A DNA stretch of 64,000 nt from JABIDZ01 sp964619405 (GTDB lineage Archaea; Iainarchaeota; Iainarchaeia; Iainarchaeales; JAAZKV01). The notes beneath the pieces were generated by a model. The model saw only the letters and a program-made list of their open reading frames with translations. It searched no databases and was not told the DNA's origin. Shown here piece by piece: positions 9,436-17,896 of this stretch (positions within the stretch are counted from its first letter, which is position 1; every line of letters starts with the position of its first letter). The stretch is from positions 1 to 64,000 of the forward strand of contig CAZUCF010000001.1 of the NCBI GenBank assembly GCA_964619405.1, given 5' to 3'. The position numbers and the translations under genes are program-made.

Positions 9436-10419
9436 TTATTTTTCAAATCCTTTTTTCAAAACAGGATAACTTTTTCCAAACAAGAAAAGCAAAATCACTA
9501 TTATTAAAACATAAATAAAACCAAATAAAAAATACACTTCAGTCATCCCAACTATTCCAAGAGCTTCAACAATCGCCCCATAAAATATTGAGAAAACAGC
9601 AAGAAAAACTAATATAAAAAAATCTTTTATTATTGTTGAGAACTCGTGTCTAAAAAATTGTCCCCTTGAAATCATCGCTGAAAGTATTCCACCTGCAAGA
9701 GCACCAAAAATATATCCTAGTAGTTCTGGTGGGCCATGCCCAATTAATAATCCTTGTAGTAAACCAAAACCACGTAAATATTGCATTGACAAAATCATTT
9801 CACCAAAAAATATTCCTAAAATCGATGCATTCCAAGCAATAATAAATATTGCTCCAGCACCATACAATAAAGACAAAATTATTGTGAATATTAATACTAA
9901 ACCATTGTTCTCAAAAATAAATAGTGAGCAAGATGCAAGACTACTTGTTGATGCGCTTTGACATGCTGTAAACGCTTTTGATGAGAATAATCCAGAAATA
10001 GATTTTGGTATTCCTATTTCACAACTATCATTCCCAGAAATCATGCAAAAAGCGTTTATTTGTTCTTGGAAAATACTTTGTTTCATTGTTATTGGGGTAG
10101 CAACATAAGCAAAAGTAAATGCAAGTATTACTCCAACAAAAATCCACACATAAATTTGTATTATGTTTGAATGCCTTGTTAAAAAATTTGAAGCATTTTT
10201 TCTTTTAAGAATTTCATTAAACTCTTCTTTTGTCATAATATTGTGTATGATAGGAACTAAACCAATTGTTATGAATGCAACAGACAAAACACTTGCATGG
10301 CTTGGAAAAATAGCGTTTGCAAAAATAATACTACCAATAGATATTACAAAAGTTATTAACATAATGAGAAAAGGGTTTTTTTTAATATTTCTTTCGCCAA
10401 TAAGTGATTCTAGAACCAT
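9436..10419 (-). CDS. SpoIIM/DUF95-type integral membrane protein
   Basis: A multi-pass membrane protein of 327 residues. It shows the features of the SpoIIM (stage II sporulation protein M, DUF95) family: several hydrophobic helices, a central GHGPPELLGYIFGALAGG block and a loop with paired Cys (CMISGNDSCE, ACQS..SC). In archaea this family is widespread and has no connection with sporulation; a role in membrane organisation is inferred only. A frame extension to 10437 exists, but its start would fall inside the TATA-like box at 10439-10449, so the ATG at 10419 (MVLESLIG) is preferred. It is transcribed divergently from csl4. Confidence 0.8.
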   Translation of the reverse strand: MVLESLIGERNIKKNPFLIMLITFVISIGSIIFANAIFPSHASVLSVAFITIGLVPIIHNIMTKEEFNEILKRKNASNFLTRHSNIIQIYVWIFVGVILAFTFAYVATPITMKQSIFQEQINAFCMISGNDSCEIGIPKSISGLFSSKAFTACQSASTSSLASCSLFIFENNGLVLIFTIILSLLYGAGAIFIIAWNASILGIFFGEMILSMQYLRGFGLLQGLLIGHGPPELLGYIFGALAGGILSAMISRGQFFRHEFSTIIKDFFILVFLAVFSIFYGAIVEALGIVGMTEVYFLFGFIYVLIIVILLFLFGKSYPVLKKGFEK

Positions 10420-10437
10420 TTTACACCATCGCACCAC

Positions 10438-10482
10438 ATATTTAAATACCTTTCATAAACTAAATTCTTTTAGAATATATAA
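10438..10482. promoter_or_regulatory. Divergent promoter region between SpoIIM-like gene and csl4
   Basis: Two TATA-like boxes point in opposite directions. A TATTTAAATA box at about 10439-10449 serves the minus-strand SpoIIM-like gene, and GAATATATAAG at about 10472-10482 serves csl4. The csl4 box lies about 25-30 bases before the ATG at 10507, which implies an almost leaderless mRNA. Boxes were identified by eye from the archaeal consensus. Confidence 0.6.
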
Positions 10483-10506
10483 GTATTACTATATTTTGGT
10501 GAGTTT

Positions 10507-11220
10507 ATGATTAAAAACAAGGTTTTTGTACCTGGTGAAATAATTGCTGTTGAAGAAGAATACGCTAGTGGGAAAAATACTTTTGAAGAAGACGGTTATG
10601 TTAAATCAGCTGGTTTTGGGATAGCAGAGTTTGATGAAAATAATAAAGAAGTTTCAATAAAATGCAAGAATATTTCAAATTTAAAAGAAGATGATATTGT
10701 TTTTGGTAGGGTTCTCCTTGTGAAAGACGCTGTTGCTGTACTAGAAATTGTTAAGACTGAAGAAGACAGAGTACTAACAGTTACAAGAGGACAAATACCA
10801 GTAAAACTTGCTTCAAACAATTATGTTACTAACATGAAAAAAATTTTCAAAATAGGCGATATTGTTAAAGCGAGAGTAGTGTCAGCAAATGATTTAGCAG
10901 TTGATTTAACAACAAAGGGCGAAGGTTTGGGAGTAATGATAGCTTATTGTTCTGAATGTAGGAGCGAGTTAAAAAAATCTGATAACAAATTAATTTGTTT
11001 TAATTGTGGGCACATTGAAGATAGAAAATGGTTTGAGTCAAAGGATATTAGAGTTGAATCAGAAAGATTTGACAGAAATTCAAGAGGCTTTGATAGGAAT
11101 AATAAATTTAATAACAGGGGAAATAGTTTTGATAATAGACAAAAATTTGGTAACAGAAGTAATTTTAATAATAAGTTTAATAATAGAAGGAATGATAATT
11201 TTAGGGGTGGACAAAAATGA
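10507..11220 (+). CDS. csl4: Exosome subunit Csl4 with an extra Asn/Arg/Gly-rich tail
   Basis: This is the RNA-binding cap subunit of the archaeal exosome, which degrades and tails RNA in 3'-5' direction. The N-terminal domain (residues 1-65, FVPGEIIAVEEEY) and central S1 domain (about 70-140) are typical, followed by a zinc ribbon with CSEC...CFNC (about 146-165). The family normally ends soon after, near 190 residues. Here about 55 further residues are low-complexity, rich in Asn, Arg, Phe and Gly (FDRNSRGFDRNNK...FRGGQK), resembling RGG/FNNR RNA-binding tails. The stop overlaps the rpoL start (ATGA), so the two are cotranscribed, an arrangement linking RNA synthesis and decay. Confidence 0.92.
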   Translation: MIKNKVFVPGEIIAVEEEYASGKNTFEEDGYVKSAGFGIAEFDENNKEVSIKCKNISNLKEDDIVFGRVLLVKDAVAVLEIVKTEEDRVLTVTRGQIPVKLASNNYVTNMKKIFKIGDIVKARVVSANDLAVDLTTKGEGLGVMIAYCSECRSELKKSDNKLICFNCGHIEDRKWFESKDIRVESERFDRNSRGFDRNNKFNNRGNSFDNRQKFGNRSNFNNKFNNRRNDNFRGGQK

Positions 11221-11483
11221 AAATAGATATAATAAAAAATGAGAAAGATGTTTTAGAATTTTATATTGAGGGAGAAAGACATACTTTACCAAACTTGTTA
11301 AAAGAAAAAATTGCTTTAAACAATGAAATAGATTTTGTTGCATACAAATTAGATCACCCACTTGAAAAAAAAGCCAGATTTATTATTAGAGCAAAAAATC
11401 CTAAAAAAATTTTAGAACAAGCAATAAAAGAATTACAAACTGATATAAGTGAATTCCAAAAAGCTTTTGATAAAATAAAATAA
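11217..11483 (+). CDS. rpoL: DNA-directed RNA polymerase subunit L (Rpb11-like)
   Basis: An 88-residue protein matching the archaeal RpoL/Rpb11 family, which dimerises with subunit D to nucleate assembly of RNA polymerase. Diagnostic blocks are EGERHTLPNLLKEKI and VAYKLDHPLEKKARFIIRA, followed by a helical tail (KKILEQAIKELQTDI). Its length is normal for the family. It overlaps csl4 by four bases and relies on the csl4 promoter. An AT-rich stretch without genes follows before the convergent SPFH gene. Confidence 0.94.
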   Translation: MKIDIIKNEKDVLEFYIEGERHTLPNLLKEKIALNNEIDFVAYKLDHPLEKKARFIIRAKNPKKILEQAIKELQTDISEFQKAFDKIK

Positions 11484-11607
11484 ACAAGATTTTTAATAAA
11501 TCAAATTTTAAGTAAAATAAATTACTTGTTTTTAATTTCATTTACTTTGAATTTGATTTAACCAATTACTTATTTTTTAATTCTTTTTTCAATTTTTATT
11601 TTTAATT

Positions 11608-12600
11608 TCAATTTTTCTTTTTTTTCTTATTTTTAATTTCGTTTTTTTTAGATTTTTGTTTTGTTTTTTTAACAGCGTTATTAACATAATCTTCTAATAA
11701 TTTCTTGTATTTTTGGACATTATCAGAATCACTTGCCTTCATTAATTGTGATGAAGAAAACACTTGTGCTAATTTAGAAAACTCTGCTGGAAAAAATATT
11801 TTGCTACCCTTTCCTTTTGACATGTTCTCAATTGCTTTAATATAATAATACGATAATGCATTTTCATCCAAGTCTTTTGCTGCTTCTTTAACAGCTTCTA
11901 TCTCTGCTTTGTGTGCTAATGCTCTCTCCATTCTAGCAAGTTTTTGTTGTACCGCTGCTTTTTCTTCATGCATAGCATCCAAAACAATTTTTGGAATTTG
12001 AACATCCTTTATTTCAACAGAATCAACAGCAACACCCCACTCTTGAGAAATTTTTTCAAGATTCTCTTTTATTTGAGCATTGATTATATCAATGTGCGAG
12101 ATAACCTCGCTTAAAACCATTGCGCCCATAACATCACGAATAGAAGATATAACAAACAATCTTGAAGCATTAGCATAATCTTCTACTTCAATTACCGAGT
12201 TAACAACACTCTGCCTATCTTTTTTTACTTTCAAATAAATTATTGCATCAACATTTAATTCAATACCATCTTTTGTAACAACATCTTGTTTTTCAACATC
12301 AATTGTTTTAGTTCTCAAATCAACAATAACATAAGATTCTATTATTGGCCAAACAAAAGTCCATCCTGGGCCACCAACCCTATTAACTTTTCCAAACCTG
12401 TAAATTACTGCTCTCTCGTAATCAACTAATTGTAAAATAAAATCATACTTCCAAATAACATATAAAAAAACGCCAAGTAAAATTAACCAATAAAAATTAG
12501 ATAATAAAAAATCAGCATTTATTAAAGTAAAACCAGCACCAAATAAGATAAGTATAATTATCGCAACAAAAATAACATATTTCAATGAAGCATTAACCAT
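11608..12600 (-). CDS. SPFH/band-7 (stomatin-like) membrane protein
   Basis: A 330-residue stomatin/prohibitin-family protein, anchored by one or two N-terminal hydrophobic helices (about 5-45). The SPFH domain follows: YERAVIYRFGKVNRVGGPGW, the PIIESYVIVDLRTKT strand and VEKQDVVTKDGI. A long Ala/Glu-rich coiled-coil segment (EEKAAVQQKLARMERALA) runs at about 205-255, and the extreme C-terminus is Lys-rich. Such proteins oligomerise into membrane microdomain scaffolds and often partner with NfeD or membrane proteases; no NfeD gene is adjacent here, but membrane LonB lies two genes away. ATG at 12600 (MVNASLK) is preferred over an upstream in-frame ATG at 12609 because of the TATA position. 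Confidence 0.88.
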   Translation of the reverse strand: MVNASLKYVIFVAIIILILFGAGFTLINADFLLSNFYWLILLGVFLYVIWKYDFILQLVDYERAVIYRFGKVNRVGGPGWTFVWPIIESYVIVDLRTKTIDVEKQDVVTKDGIELNVDAIIYLKVKKDRQSVVNSVIEVEDYANASRLFVISSIRDVMGAMVLSEVISHIDIINAQIKENLEKISQEWGVAVDSVEIKDVQIPKIVLDAMHEEKAAVQQKLARMERALAHKAEIEAVKEAAKDLDENALSYYYIKAIENMSKGKGSKIFFPAEFSKLAQVFSSSQLMKASDSDNVQKYKKLLEDYVNNAVKKTKQKSKKNEIKNKKKKKN

Positions 12601-12608
12601 TAATATCA

Positions 12609-12632
12609 CTTATATAATATACTTTATATATA
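12609..12632. promoter_or_regulatory. Divergent promoter region between SPFH gene and DUF373 gene
   Basis: The spacer contains a TTATATAA-type box at about 12609-12618 for the minus-strand SPFH gene and a TTTATATATAAG box at about 12623-12634 for the plus-strand DUF373 gene, whose ATG is at 12669. Both match the archaeal TATA consensus. The plus-strand transcript would have a short leader of about 10-15 bases. Confidence 0.55.
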
Positions 12633-12668
12633 AGAATAAGCTTAGAGTATTTAATTTTAGTGGTTTAA

Positions 12669-13883
12669 ATGCAGAGAAAGATTTTTGTTGTTTGTGTTGA
12701 TAGGGACAATGATATTGGTCGGAAAACGAATGAGATTGGACCAATTATTGGTAAAGAGAGAAATCTTTTAGCTGCACAAAAACTAATTCTTAGTGATCCT
12801 ACTGAAAGCGATGCTAACACAATGTTTGCTGCTGTAAAAAAAATGGAGGAAGCTAAAAAAGAGTTCAAGAATATTGAAATAGTTACTCTTACTGGAAAAG
12901 GAAAACTCGGTTTAAAATCTGATAAAGAAATAAACAAGCAATTAGACCAATTACAAAAAAAATATATTGTTGATGGCTGGATTCTTGTTACTGATGGAAT
13001 GGAAGACTCACAAGTAACTCCTTTACTCCAATCAAGATCAAAAATAATTTCTGTTGAACAAGTAATTATTAAACAAGCCCAAGCTGTTGAATCAACTTTT
13101 TATACTTTAAAAGAAGCTTTAAAGGATCCGGGAATAGCAAGACTAGCTTTTGGTGTCCCAGGAATATTGTTATTAGTATTTTTTATTCTAGGACAATACT
13201 CTTTACAAGCAATCGCACTAATTTTAGGAGTTTATTTATTGTTAAAAGGATTTGGTATTGAAGAAAAAATAATTAATATGTTTAATATGATAACCAATAG
13301 TATTTTTGAACAAAGAATTAGTGTTGTAATGTATGTTGCAGCAATACTCTCACCATTTTTTGGTTTGTGGTTAGTTTACTTACAATTAATCTCGTCAGAT
13401 TTTTTGAATATTGGTATTGATTTAATATCCGCACTAAGATTATTTTACCCATTTATTGCTTTAATGGGTGTTTCACTTGTAATTGGAAGAGCAATTGATT
13501 CTATTTATGCAAAAAAAGCTTATAAACTTGGAAAATATTTTTTACAAAGCATTTCAATAATTGCTATTTGGGCAATAATTGATGCAGGAACACTTGTTTT
13601 TTTGAGACAAGCAGAACTAGCCTGGTTTCCTGCAAATATAATGACAGCATTTATTATTTTATTAATTGCAATGAAAATTGCAAGTGCTTTTGATACAAGA
13701 GAAAAAATAACTAATTCTTTGCTTGGATTAAACGTTCTTGATGATGAAGGAAATTATATTGGAAAGGTTGTTGAAGTAAATAAAAAGAAACAAATAATGC
13801 TTTACCAAGGCGAAAAAGAAATTATTGAAAAGAAAAAGAAACAATTTTATTTGAAGAATGGTAGAATTGTATTAATAACATAA
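12669..13883 (+). CDS. DUF373-family membrane protein
   Basis: A 404-residue protein of the archaeal DUF373 family. The N-terminal soluble half (1-150) starts with the characteristic KIFVVCVDRDNDIGRKT and contains GPIIGKERNLLAAQKLILSD and DGWILVTDGMEDSQ. The middle holds about six transmembrane helices (170-345), and the C-terminal ~60 residues form a small soluble domain (GLNVLDDEGNYIGKVVEVN) resembling a PRC-barrel-like or beta domain. Function is unknown for the family; its conservation across archaea suggests a housekeeping membrane role. It is monocistronic, divergent from the SPFH protein and convergent with lonB. Confidence 0.87.
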   Translation: MQRKIFVVCVDRDNDIGRKTNEIGPIIGKERNLLAAQKLILSDPTESDANTMFAAVKKMEEAKKEFKNIEIVTLTGKGKLGLKSDKEINKQLDQLQKKYIVDGWILVTDGMEDSQVTPLLQSRSKIISVEQVIIKQAQAVESTFYTLKEALKDPGIARLAFGVPGILLLVFFILGQYSLQAIALILGVYLLLKGFGIEEKIINMFNMITNSIFEQRISVVMYVAAILSPFFGLWLVYLQLISSDFLNIGIDLISALRLFYPFIALMGVSLVIGRAIDSIYAKKAYKLGKYFLQSISIIAIWAIIDAGTLVFLRQAELAWFPANIMTAFIILLIAMKIASAFDTREKITNSLLGLNVLDDEGNYIGKVVEVNKKKQIMLYQGEKEIIEKKKKQFYLKNGRIVLIT

Positions 13884-13961
13884 AAAATTAATTAAAATGA
13901 ATTAATTGTTTAAATGACAAATAAAATAATTAGAAAAATTACTTTTTTGTTTTACAAATTA

Positions 13962-16037
13962 CTAATTGTTTTTTGTAATAACCTTCGGCAAAACTTTTTT
14001 TAAAAAAATTGTTTTATCAACAATAATAATTTTTTTTAAATCTTTAATAAGCTTTTTTTTTCTAACATTTTTTTCAAGGGCCACTTCCAAAACTTCAATC
14101 AAATTTTTTACAGGAATAACCTCTATTTTTTTTAATTCTTCTTTTGATATAACAATATCATTCAAATTTGATTTTGGAACAATCACTTTTTTGAAACCCG
14201 CTTTTATTGCAGCAGAAATCTTGCTTGAAACACCACCAACAGGCAATACTTCTCCTCGCACACTTAACGAACCAGTCATGGCAATTTCTTGGCGAATAGG
14301 AATTTGTTCTATAGCAGAAATAACTGCTGTAGCAATTGATACTGACGCTGAATCTCCTTCTACACCTTCATATGTTTGCAAGAATTGAATATGAATGTCT
14401 TTTGCAAAATTTTTCCCAGAAATCTTTTTGAATATAACACTAACGTTCTCAACAGCCTCCTTAGCTATTTCCCCAAGTTTGCCTGTTGCGATTACTTTCA
14501 AAGAACTTTTTGAACTAGGAGGAGAAACAGCCGCTTCAATTGGAATAATTGATCCAGCACTACCATCACCAAAAACAGCTAAACCATTTACCCTACCAAT
14601 AGCAGAACCACTATTCAAGTAAACCTCGTAATCTTTTTTTGTTTCAATTGCCTTGTCAACCATTTGAGCTTCTAAAGTTCTAGCAGAAATTTTTGCTTCA
14701 TAAACATCTTGTCTTGTTACAAGAGAATGACTTTTTTCTTTTGCAATGTCACCAGCAGCCCTCACTAAACCACCTAAATCTCTTAACTTTAAAGTTAGTT
14801 TTCCTTTTCTCTCGGCTCTTCGCCTTGCCTCAAAAATTATTTCATCAACAGCCTCTTTTTCAAAGTGAGGAATCTTTCCATCCTTCTTAACTTCTTGCGC
14901 AACAAATTGAGCAATTTTTAACCTATTCTCTTCACTATCATCCATATAATTGTTCATATAAATTTCATAACCATAACCCCTAATTCTACTCCTTAATGCT
15001 GGGTGAACTTTTTCTAAATCATTATAATTCCCAGCAGCAACCAAAACAAAATCACAAGGAACAGGCTCCGTACGAGTCATTGCCCCAGAAGAGTTTTCTG
15101 ACTGACCAGTAATAGAATACTTTTTTTCTTGCATTGCAGTGAGTAATTCTTGTTGGGCTTTCATTGGGAGAGTTGCTATCTCATCAATAAATAATACTCC
15201 ACCACTCGCTCTGTGAACCATTCCTGGTTCTACCCTCAAATGAGCTGGTGTTCCAAGACCACCCGATTGCAAGGGATCATGTCTAACATCACCAAGTAGT
15301 GCCCCTGCTCTTGCACCAGTCGCCTCAAAAAAAGGAGCAACTTTTTTTCCAAAGTTATTAACTAATAATTTTGGTGTTACAACACCTTCTTTGCTTCGCA
15401 TTTGACCACCAATACTCAAACCAATTAATAAAACTGCACCAATTAATAATAAAGCAGCAAATATTATGTCAGAGTACCATCCTAATTGCCATAACACGCT
15501 AGCAAGAATCATCCAACCAATAGGCAAGATAAAAGAAATCATTCTCATTGAGTCCTCGGCTTTTCTGGATTCAAACCTAGCTTGTTCAAGAATCTTTTTT
15601 CCTTCCCCAGCTTTAACAACTCGCACCTTTGGATTATTAGAATCCTCGTTATTAGGATAAATTAAAATGTCTAATAGTTTTTGCACTGGGAGTATTTCAG
15701 ACATTGCTTGAGCAATAAGAGACTTTCCTGTTCCCGGCAAACCAATCAACAAAACATTCCTTTTTTGCGCAGCAGCCTTTCTAATTAATTGAACAGAATC
15801 ATCTTGGCCAATTACTTGCCCAACAAGATTTTTTGGAACATTTATTTGAGAAGTATCATTAAAATTTTTTATGCTAAAGTTAATGTTATCTACCGAGTTA
15901 TTTAACACACTATTTTTATCAATAGAATTTATTTTAACAGGATTAACCCCACTAGAACTAGATTTAATAAAATTTATTTTAATAGAATTTTTTTTCTTAA
16001 TAACTTTTTTTCTAACAATTTTCTTACTATCAACCAT
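13962..16037 (-). CDS. lonB: Archaeal membrane-anchored Lon protease (LonB)
   Basis: A 691-residue ATP-dependent AAA+ protease for membrane and damaged proteins. The order is: a basic, low-complexity N-terminus of about 65 residues; GQDDSVQLIRKAA; Walker A GLPGTGKS at about 99-106; two transmembrane helices in the AAA+ insertion (about 165-205, SFILPIGWMILASVLW), the hallmark of LonB; Walker B GVLFIDEIATL; and a C-terminal protease domain with catalytic Ser in EGDSASVSIA and Lys in GGVSSKISAA. The length fits the family. The gene is convergent with the DUF373 gene. A 130-bp repeat element lies just upstream of its start, within or behind its promoter zone. Confidence 0.95.
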   Translation of the reverse strand: MVDSKKIVRKKVIKKKNSIKINFIKSSSSGVNPVKINSIDKNSVLNNSVDNINFSIKNFNDTSQINVPKNLVGQVIGQDDSVQLIRKAAAQKRNVLLIGLPGTGKSLIAQAMSEILPVQKLLDILIYPNNEDSNNPKVRVVKAGEGKKILEQARFESRKAEDSMRMISFILPIGWMILASVLWQLGWYSDIIFAALLLIGAVLLIGLSIGGQMRSKEGVVTPKLLVNNFGKKVAPFFEATGARAGALLGDVRHDPLQSGGLGTPAHLRVEPGMVHRASGGVLFIDEIATLPMKAQQELLTAMQEKKYSITGQSENSSGAMTRTEPVPCDFVLVAAGNYNDLEKVHPALRSRIRGYGYEIYMNNYMDDSEENRLKIAQFVAQEVKKDGKIPHFEKEAVDEIIFEARRRAERKGKLTLKLRDLGGLVRAAGDIAKEKSHSLVTRQDVYEAKISARTLEAQMVDKAIETKKDYEVYLNSGSAIGRVNGLAVFGDGSAGSIIPIEAAVSPPSSKSSLKVIATGKLGEIAKEAVENVSVIFKKISGKNFAKDIHIQFLQTYEGVEGDSASVSIATAVISAIEQIPIRQEIAMTGSLSVRGEVLPVGGVSSKISAAIKAGFKKVIVPKSNLNDIVISKEELKKIEVIPVKNLIEVLEVALEKNVRKKKLIKDLKKIIIVDKTIFLKKVLPKVITKNN

Positions 16038-16079
16038 AAATTATTTTTCATAGAAAAGGGTTAAATATGTTTGTAAAAT

Positions 16080-16209
16080 AAGTGAATTACCACACCCTAA
16101 AGGGTGTGGCTTCTGCTGGTTTACAGCAGAAGTATTCACTTTTCCGTCAACGGAAAAGAAATCTCAAACTCCAACGTAAACGTTGGAGATTTCTTTTGGG
16201 TTGATTAAA
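16080..16209 (+). repeat. 130-bp multi-hairpin element, copy 1
   Basis: It consists of four consecutive hairpins: CCACACCCT-aa-AGGGTGTGG, CTTCTGCTG-gttta-CAGCAGAAG, CTTTTCCGT-ca-ACGGAAAAG and an outer GAAATCTC...GAGATTTC stem enclosing CCAACG/CGTTGG. It is identical over 130 bases to the copy at 31071-31200, with a variant at 58527-58656. It sits in the spacer between the divergent lonB and RNase Z genes. The hairpin style resembles ends of IS200/IS605 elements, but no transposase is present, so it may be a non-autonomous derivative or a dispersed RNA/DNA structural element. Confidence 0.85.
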
Positions 16210-16275
16210 AAAAACAATATTTTTCCGACCATTGAAGAGAGTGGTTATTTAAATATTACATGAAACAGATTATTT

Positions 16276-17184
16276 ATGGAGAAAATAAAAATTACTTTTT
16301 TGGGAACATCAGGCTCAGTCCCACAAAAAGAGAAAAATTTTGCTTCAACAGTAATCAGTTTTACCGGCCATAATTTATTATTTGATTGCCCAGAAGGAAC
16401 ACAAAAACAATTAATGATTTCTGATTTATCATTAATGAAAATAAACCATGTTTTTATTAGCCACATGCACGGAGACCATTTCCTTGGCTTGTTTGGTTGG
16501 ATTGCAACACAAACATTAAACCAACGAAAAGAAAAATTAATAATTTACTCTCCAAGCGGAGGAAAAGAAAAAATAAAAAAAATTTTGAAAGAAACAATAA
16601 AACCTTGTTTTGAAATAGAATTCAAGGAAATAAAAAATGGTTTAATACTAAAAGAAAAAAGTTTTGAAGTAAAAGCATTCCCATTAAAACATGAAATAAA
16701 ATGCTTTGGTTTCGTATTCAAAGAAAAAGATTTAGACGGAAGGTTTGATAAGAAAAAAGCTGAAAAAAATGGTATACCTGAAGGCCCATTGTATGCTAAA
16801 CTTGTTAGTGGAAAAACAATTAATATTAATGGTAAAAAGTTTTCCAAAAAAGATGTTTTTGATTTCTCAAAAAAAAGAATTGGGCGAAAAATTGTTGTAA
16901 TATCTGATACTCGACCAGTAAAAGAAAGTATTACCCACGGAAAAAATGCTGATTTGATGATTCATGAATCAACTCATCTTGAATCACAAAAAGATAGAGC
17001 AATTGAATCATTACATTCAACTGCAAAAGAGGCAGCTGAAATAGCAAAAAAAGCTAATGTAAAAAAACTTTTTTTATTTCATTATAGTGCAAGAAACAAG
17101 AATGAAAAAGAATTTGAAAAAGAAGCAAAACAAGTTTTTTCAAACACTATTGCGGCAAAAGATTTTGACACAATCGAAATTTAA
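16276..17184 (+). CDS. rnz: Ribonuclease Z (tRNA 3' endonuclease)
   Basis: A 302-residue metallo-beta-lactamase-fold endonuclease that cleaves the 3' trailer of precursor tRNAs. The N-terminal FLGTSGSVPQKEKNFAS block and the zinc motif HMHGDHFLGLFGW are diagnostic. Further metal ligands appear in FPLKHEIKCFGFVF, VVISDTRP and the C-terminal HYSARN. The length matches short-form RNase Z. A TATA-like TATTTAAATATTACATG lies in the 40 bases before the start. It converges with the coiled-coil membrane gene at 17190, only five bases after its stop. Confidence 0.93.
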   Translation: MEKIKITFLGTSGSVPQKEKNFASTVISFTGHNLLFDCPEGTQKQLMISDLSLMKINHVFISHMHGDHFLGLFGWIATQTLNQRKEKLIIYSPSGGKEKIKKILKETIKPCFEIEFKEIKNGLILKEKSFEVKAFPLKHEIKCFGFVFKEKDLDGRFDKKKAEKNGIPEGPLYAKLVSGKTININGKKFSKKDVFDFSKKRIGRKIVVISDTRPVKESITHGKNADLMIHESTHLESQKDRAIESLHSTAKEAAEIAKKANVKKLFLFHYSARNKNEKEFEKEAKQVFSNTIAAKDFDTIEI

Positions 17185-17189
17185 AAAAA

Positions 17190-17705
17190 TTATTTTTCTA
17201 TTTCTTGCATAAAATGAACTATTTGAATTTCTTTCTCAATCATCTCGTTTTCTTTTTGTTGTATTAATTTTTCAAAAGAAGAATTCATAATCTCTTTTTT
17301 TAACAATCTTTTTTCAACAAAATCCATTTCTTTTTTAATAAATTCCAGGTCAGATAACAAACTTTTTAACTTAGCTTTCTTGAATTTTGTTGGCTTTTTT
17401 AATTTGTTCAACAATTTTTCCAATTTCTCTTCAACAAAAATAAAACCTGTTTTATTAAGTCTAAAAATTTCTAATTCAATTAAAACTATTTCAATTTCAA
17501 GTTTTTCTTTTAATTGGAAAAAAACAGGTTCTTTTATTTTTCCCTGCAAGAATTTTTTTTCAGTAACACGCAATTTATCTTTATTAATTAACAATAATTG
17601 TTCTTTTTCAGCAATAATATTTTTTGGTAAACCAGCATTGTAAACAAAAACAATTGATAATGAAAACAAGACAATTAAAACAACTATTATTACTTCAAGC
17701 ATCAT
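17190..17705 (-). CDS. Membrane-anchored coiled-coil protein, unknown
   Basis: A 171-residue protein with a single N-terminal transmembrane helix (about 3-24, VIIVVLIVLFSLSIVFV) followed by an almost entirely helical, Lys/Glu/Leu-rich region (VTEKKFLQGKIKEPVFFQLK and KEMDFVEKRLLKKEIMNSSF) that should form coiled coils. Two Met codons begin the frame (MMLEV); either may start it. It is followed upstream on the same strand by a 41-residue membrane peptide (17749-17874) and a metallo-beta-lactamase-fold gene. No family is recognised; a structural or scaffold role is possible. Confidence 0.65.
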   Translation of the reverse strand: MMLEVIIVVLIVLFSLSIVFVYNAGLPKNIIAEKEQLLLINKDKLRVTEKKFLQGKIKEPVFFQLKEKLEIEIVLIELEIFRLNKTGFIFVEEKLEKLLNKLKKPTKFKKAKLKSLLSDLEFIKKEMDFVEKRLLKKEIMNSSFEKLIQQKENEMIEKEIQIVHFMQEIEK

Positions 17706-17748
17706 AGAATAAGTATTTGAAACAATTTAAATTTAATGTTTAAAAATT

Positions 17749-17874
17749 TTATTGTTTTTTATCAAAGTATTTTTGTTTTTGAATGAATTCATTATTTTTT
17801 TGTTCAATAGCAATTCTAAAAAAAATAATTAAAAACAACATTGCTAATATAACTAAAAGAATAACATAAATCAT
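17749..17874 (-). CDS. Small single-span membrane protein (41 residues)
   Basis: A short open frame begins with ATG at 17874 and ends with TAA at 17749-17751. It encodes an N-terminal hydrophobic helix (VILLVILAMLFLIIFF) and a charged C-terminus (IEQKNNEFIQKQKYF). Its layout, one helix followed by a hydrophilic tail, mimics the upstream half of the neighbouring 171-residue protein. It lies 22 bases downstream of the metallo-beta-lactamase-fold gene on the same strand. It is short, so its status as a gene is inferred from frame, composition and position only. Confidence 0.5.
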   Translation of the reverse strand: MIYVILLVILAMLFLIIFFRIAIEQKNNEFIQKQKYFDKKQ

Positions 17875-17896
17875 TTTCAAAACCACCACTTAAAAA

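Noticed and set aside
16080..16209. Interpreting the 130-bp element as two convergent terminators
   Set aside because: It has four hairpins without T-tracts after most of them, and the same 130-bp order in three unrelated places points to a defined element.
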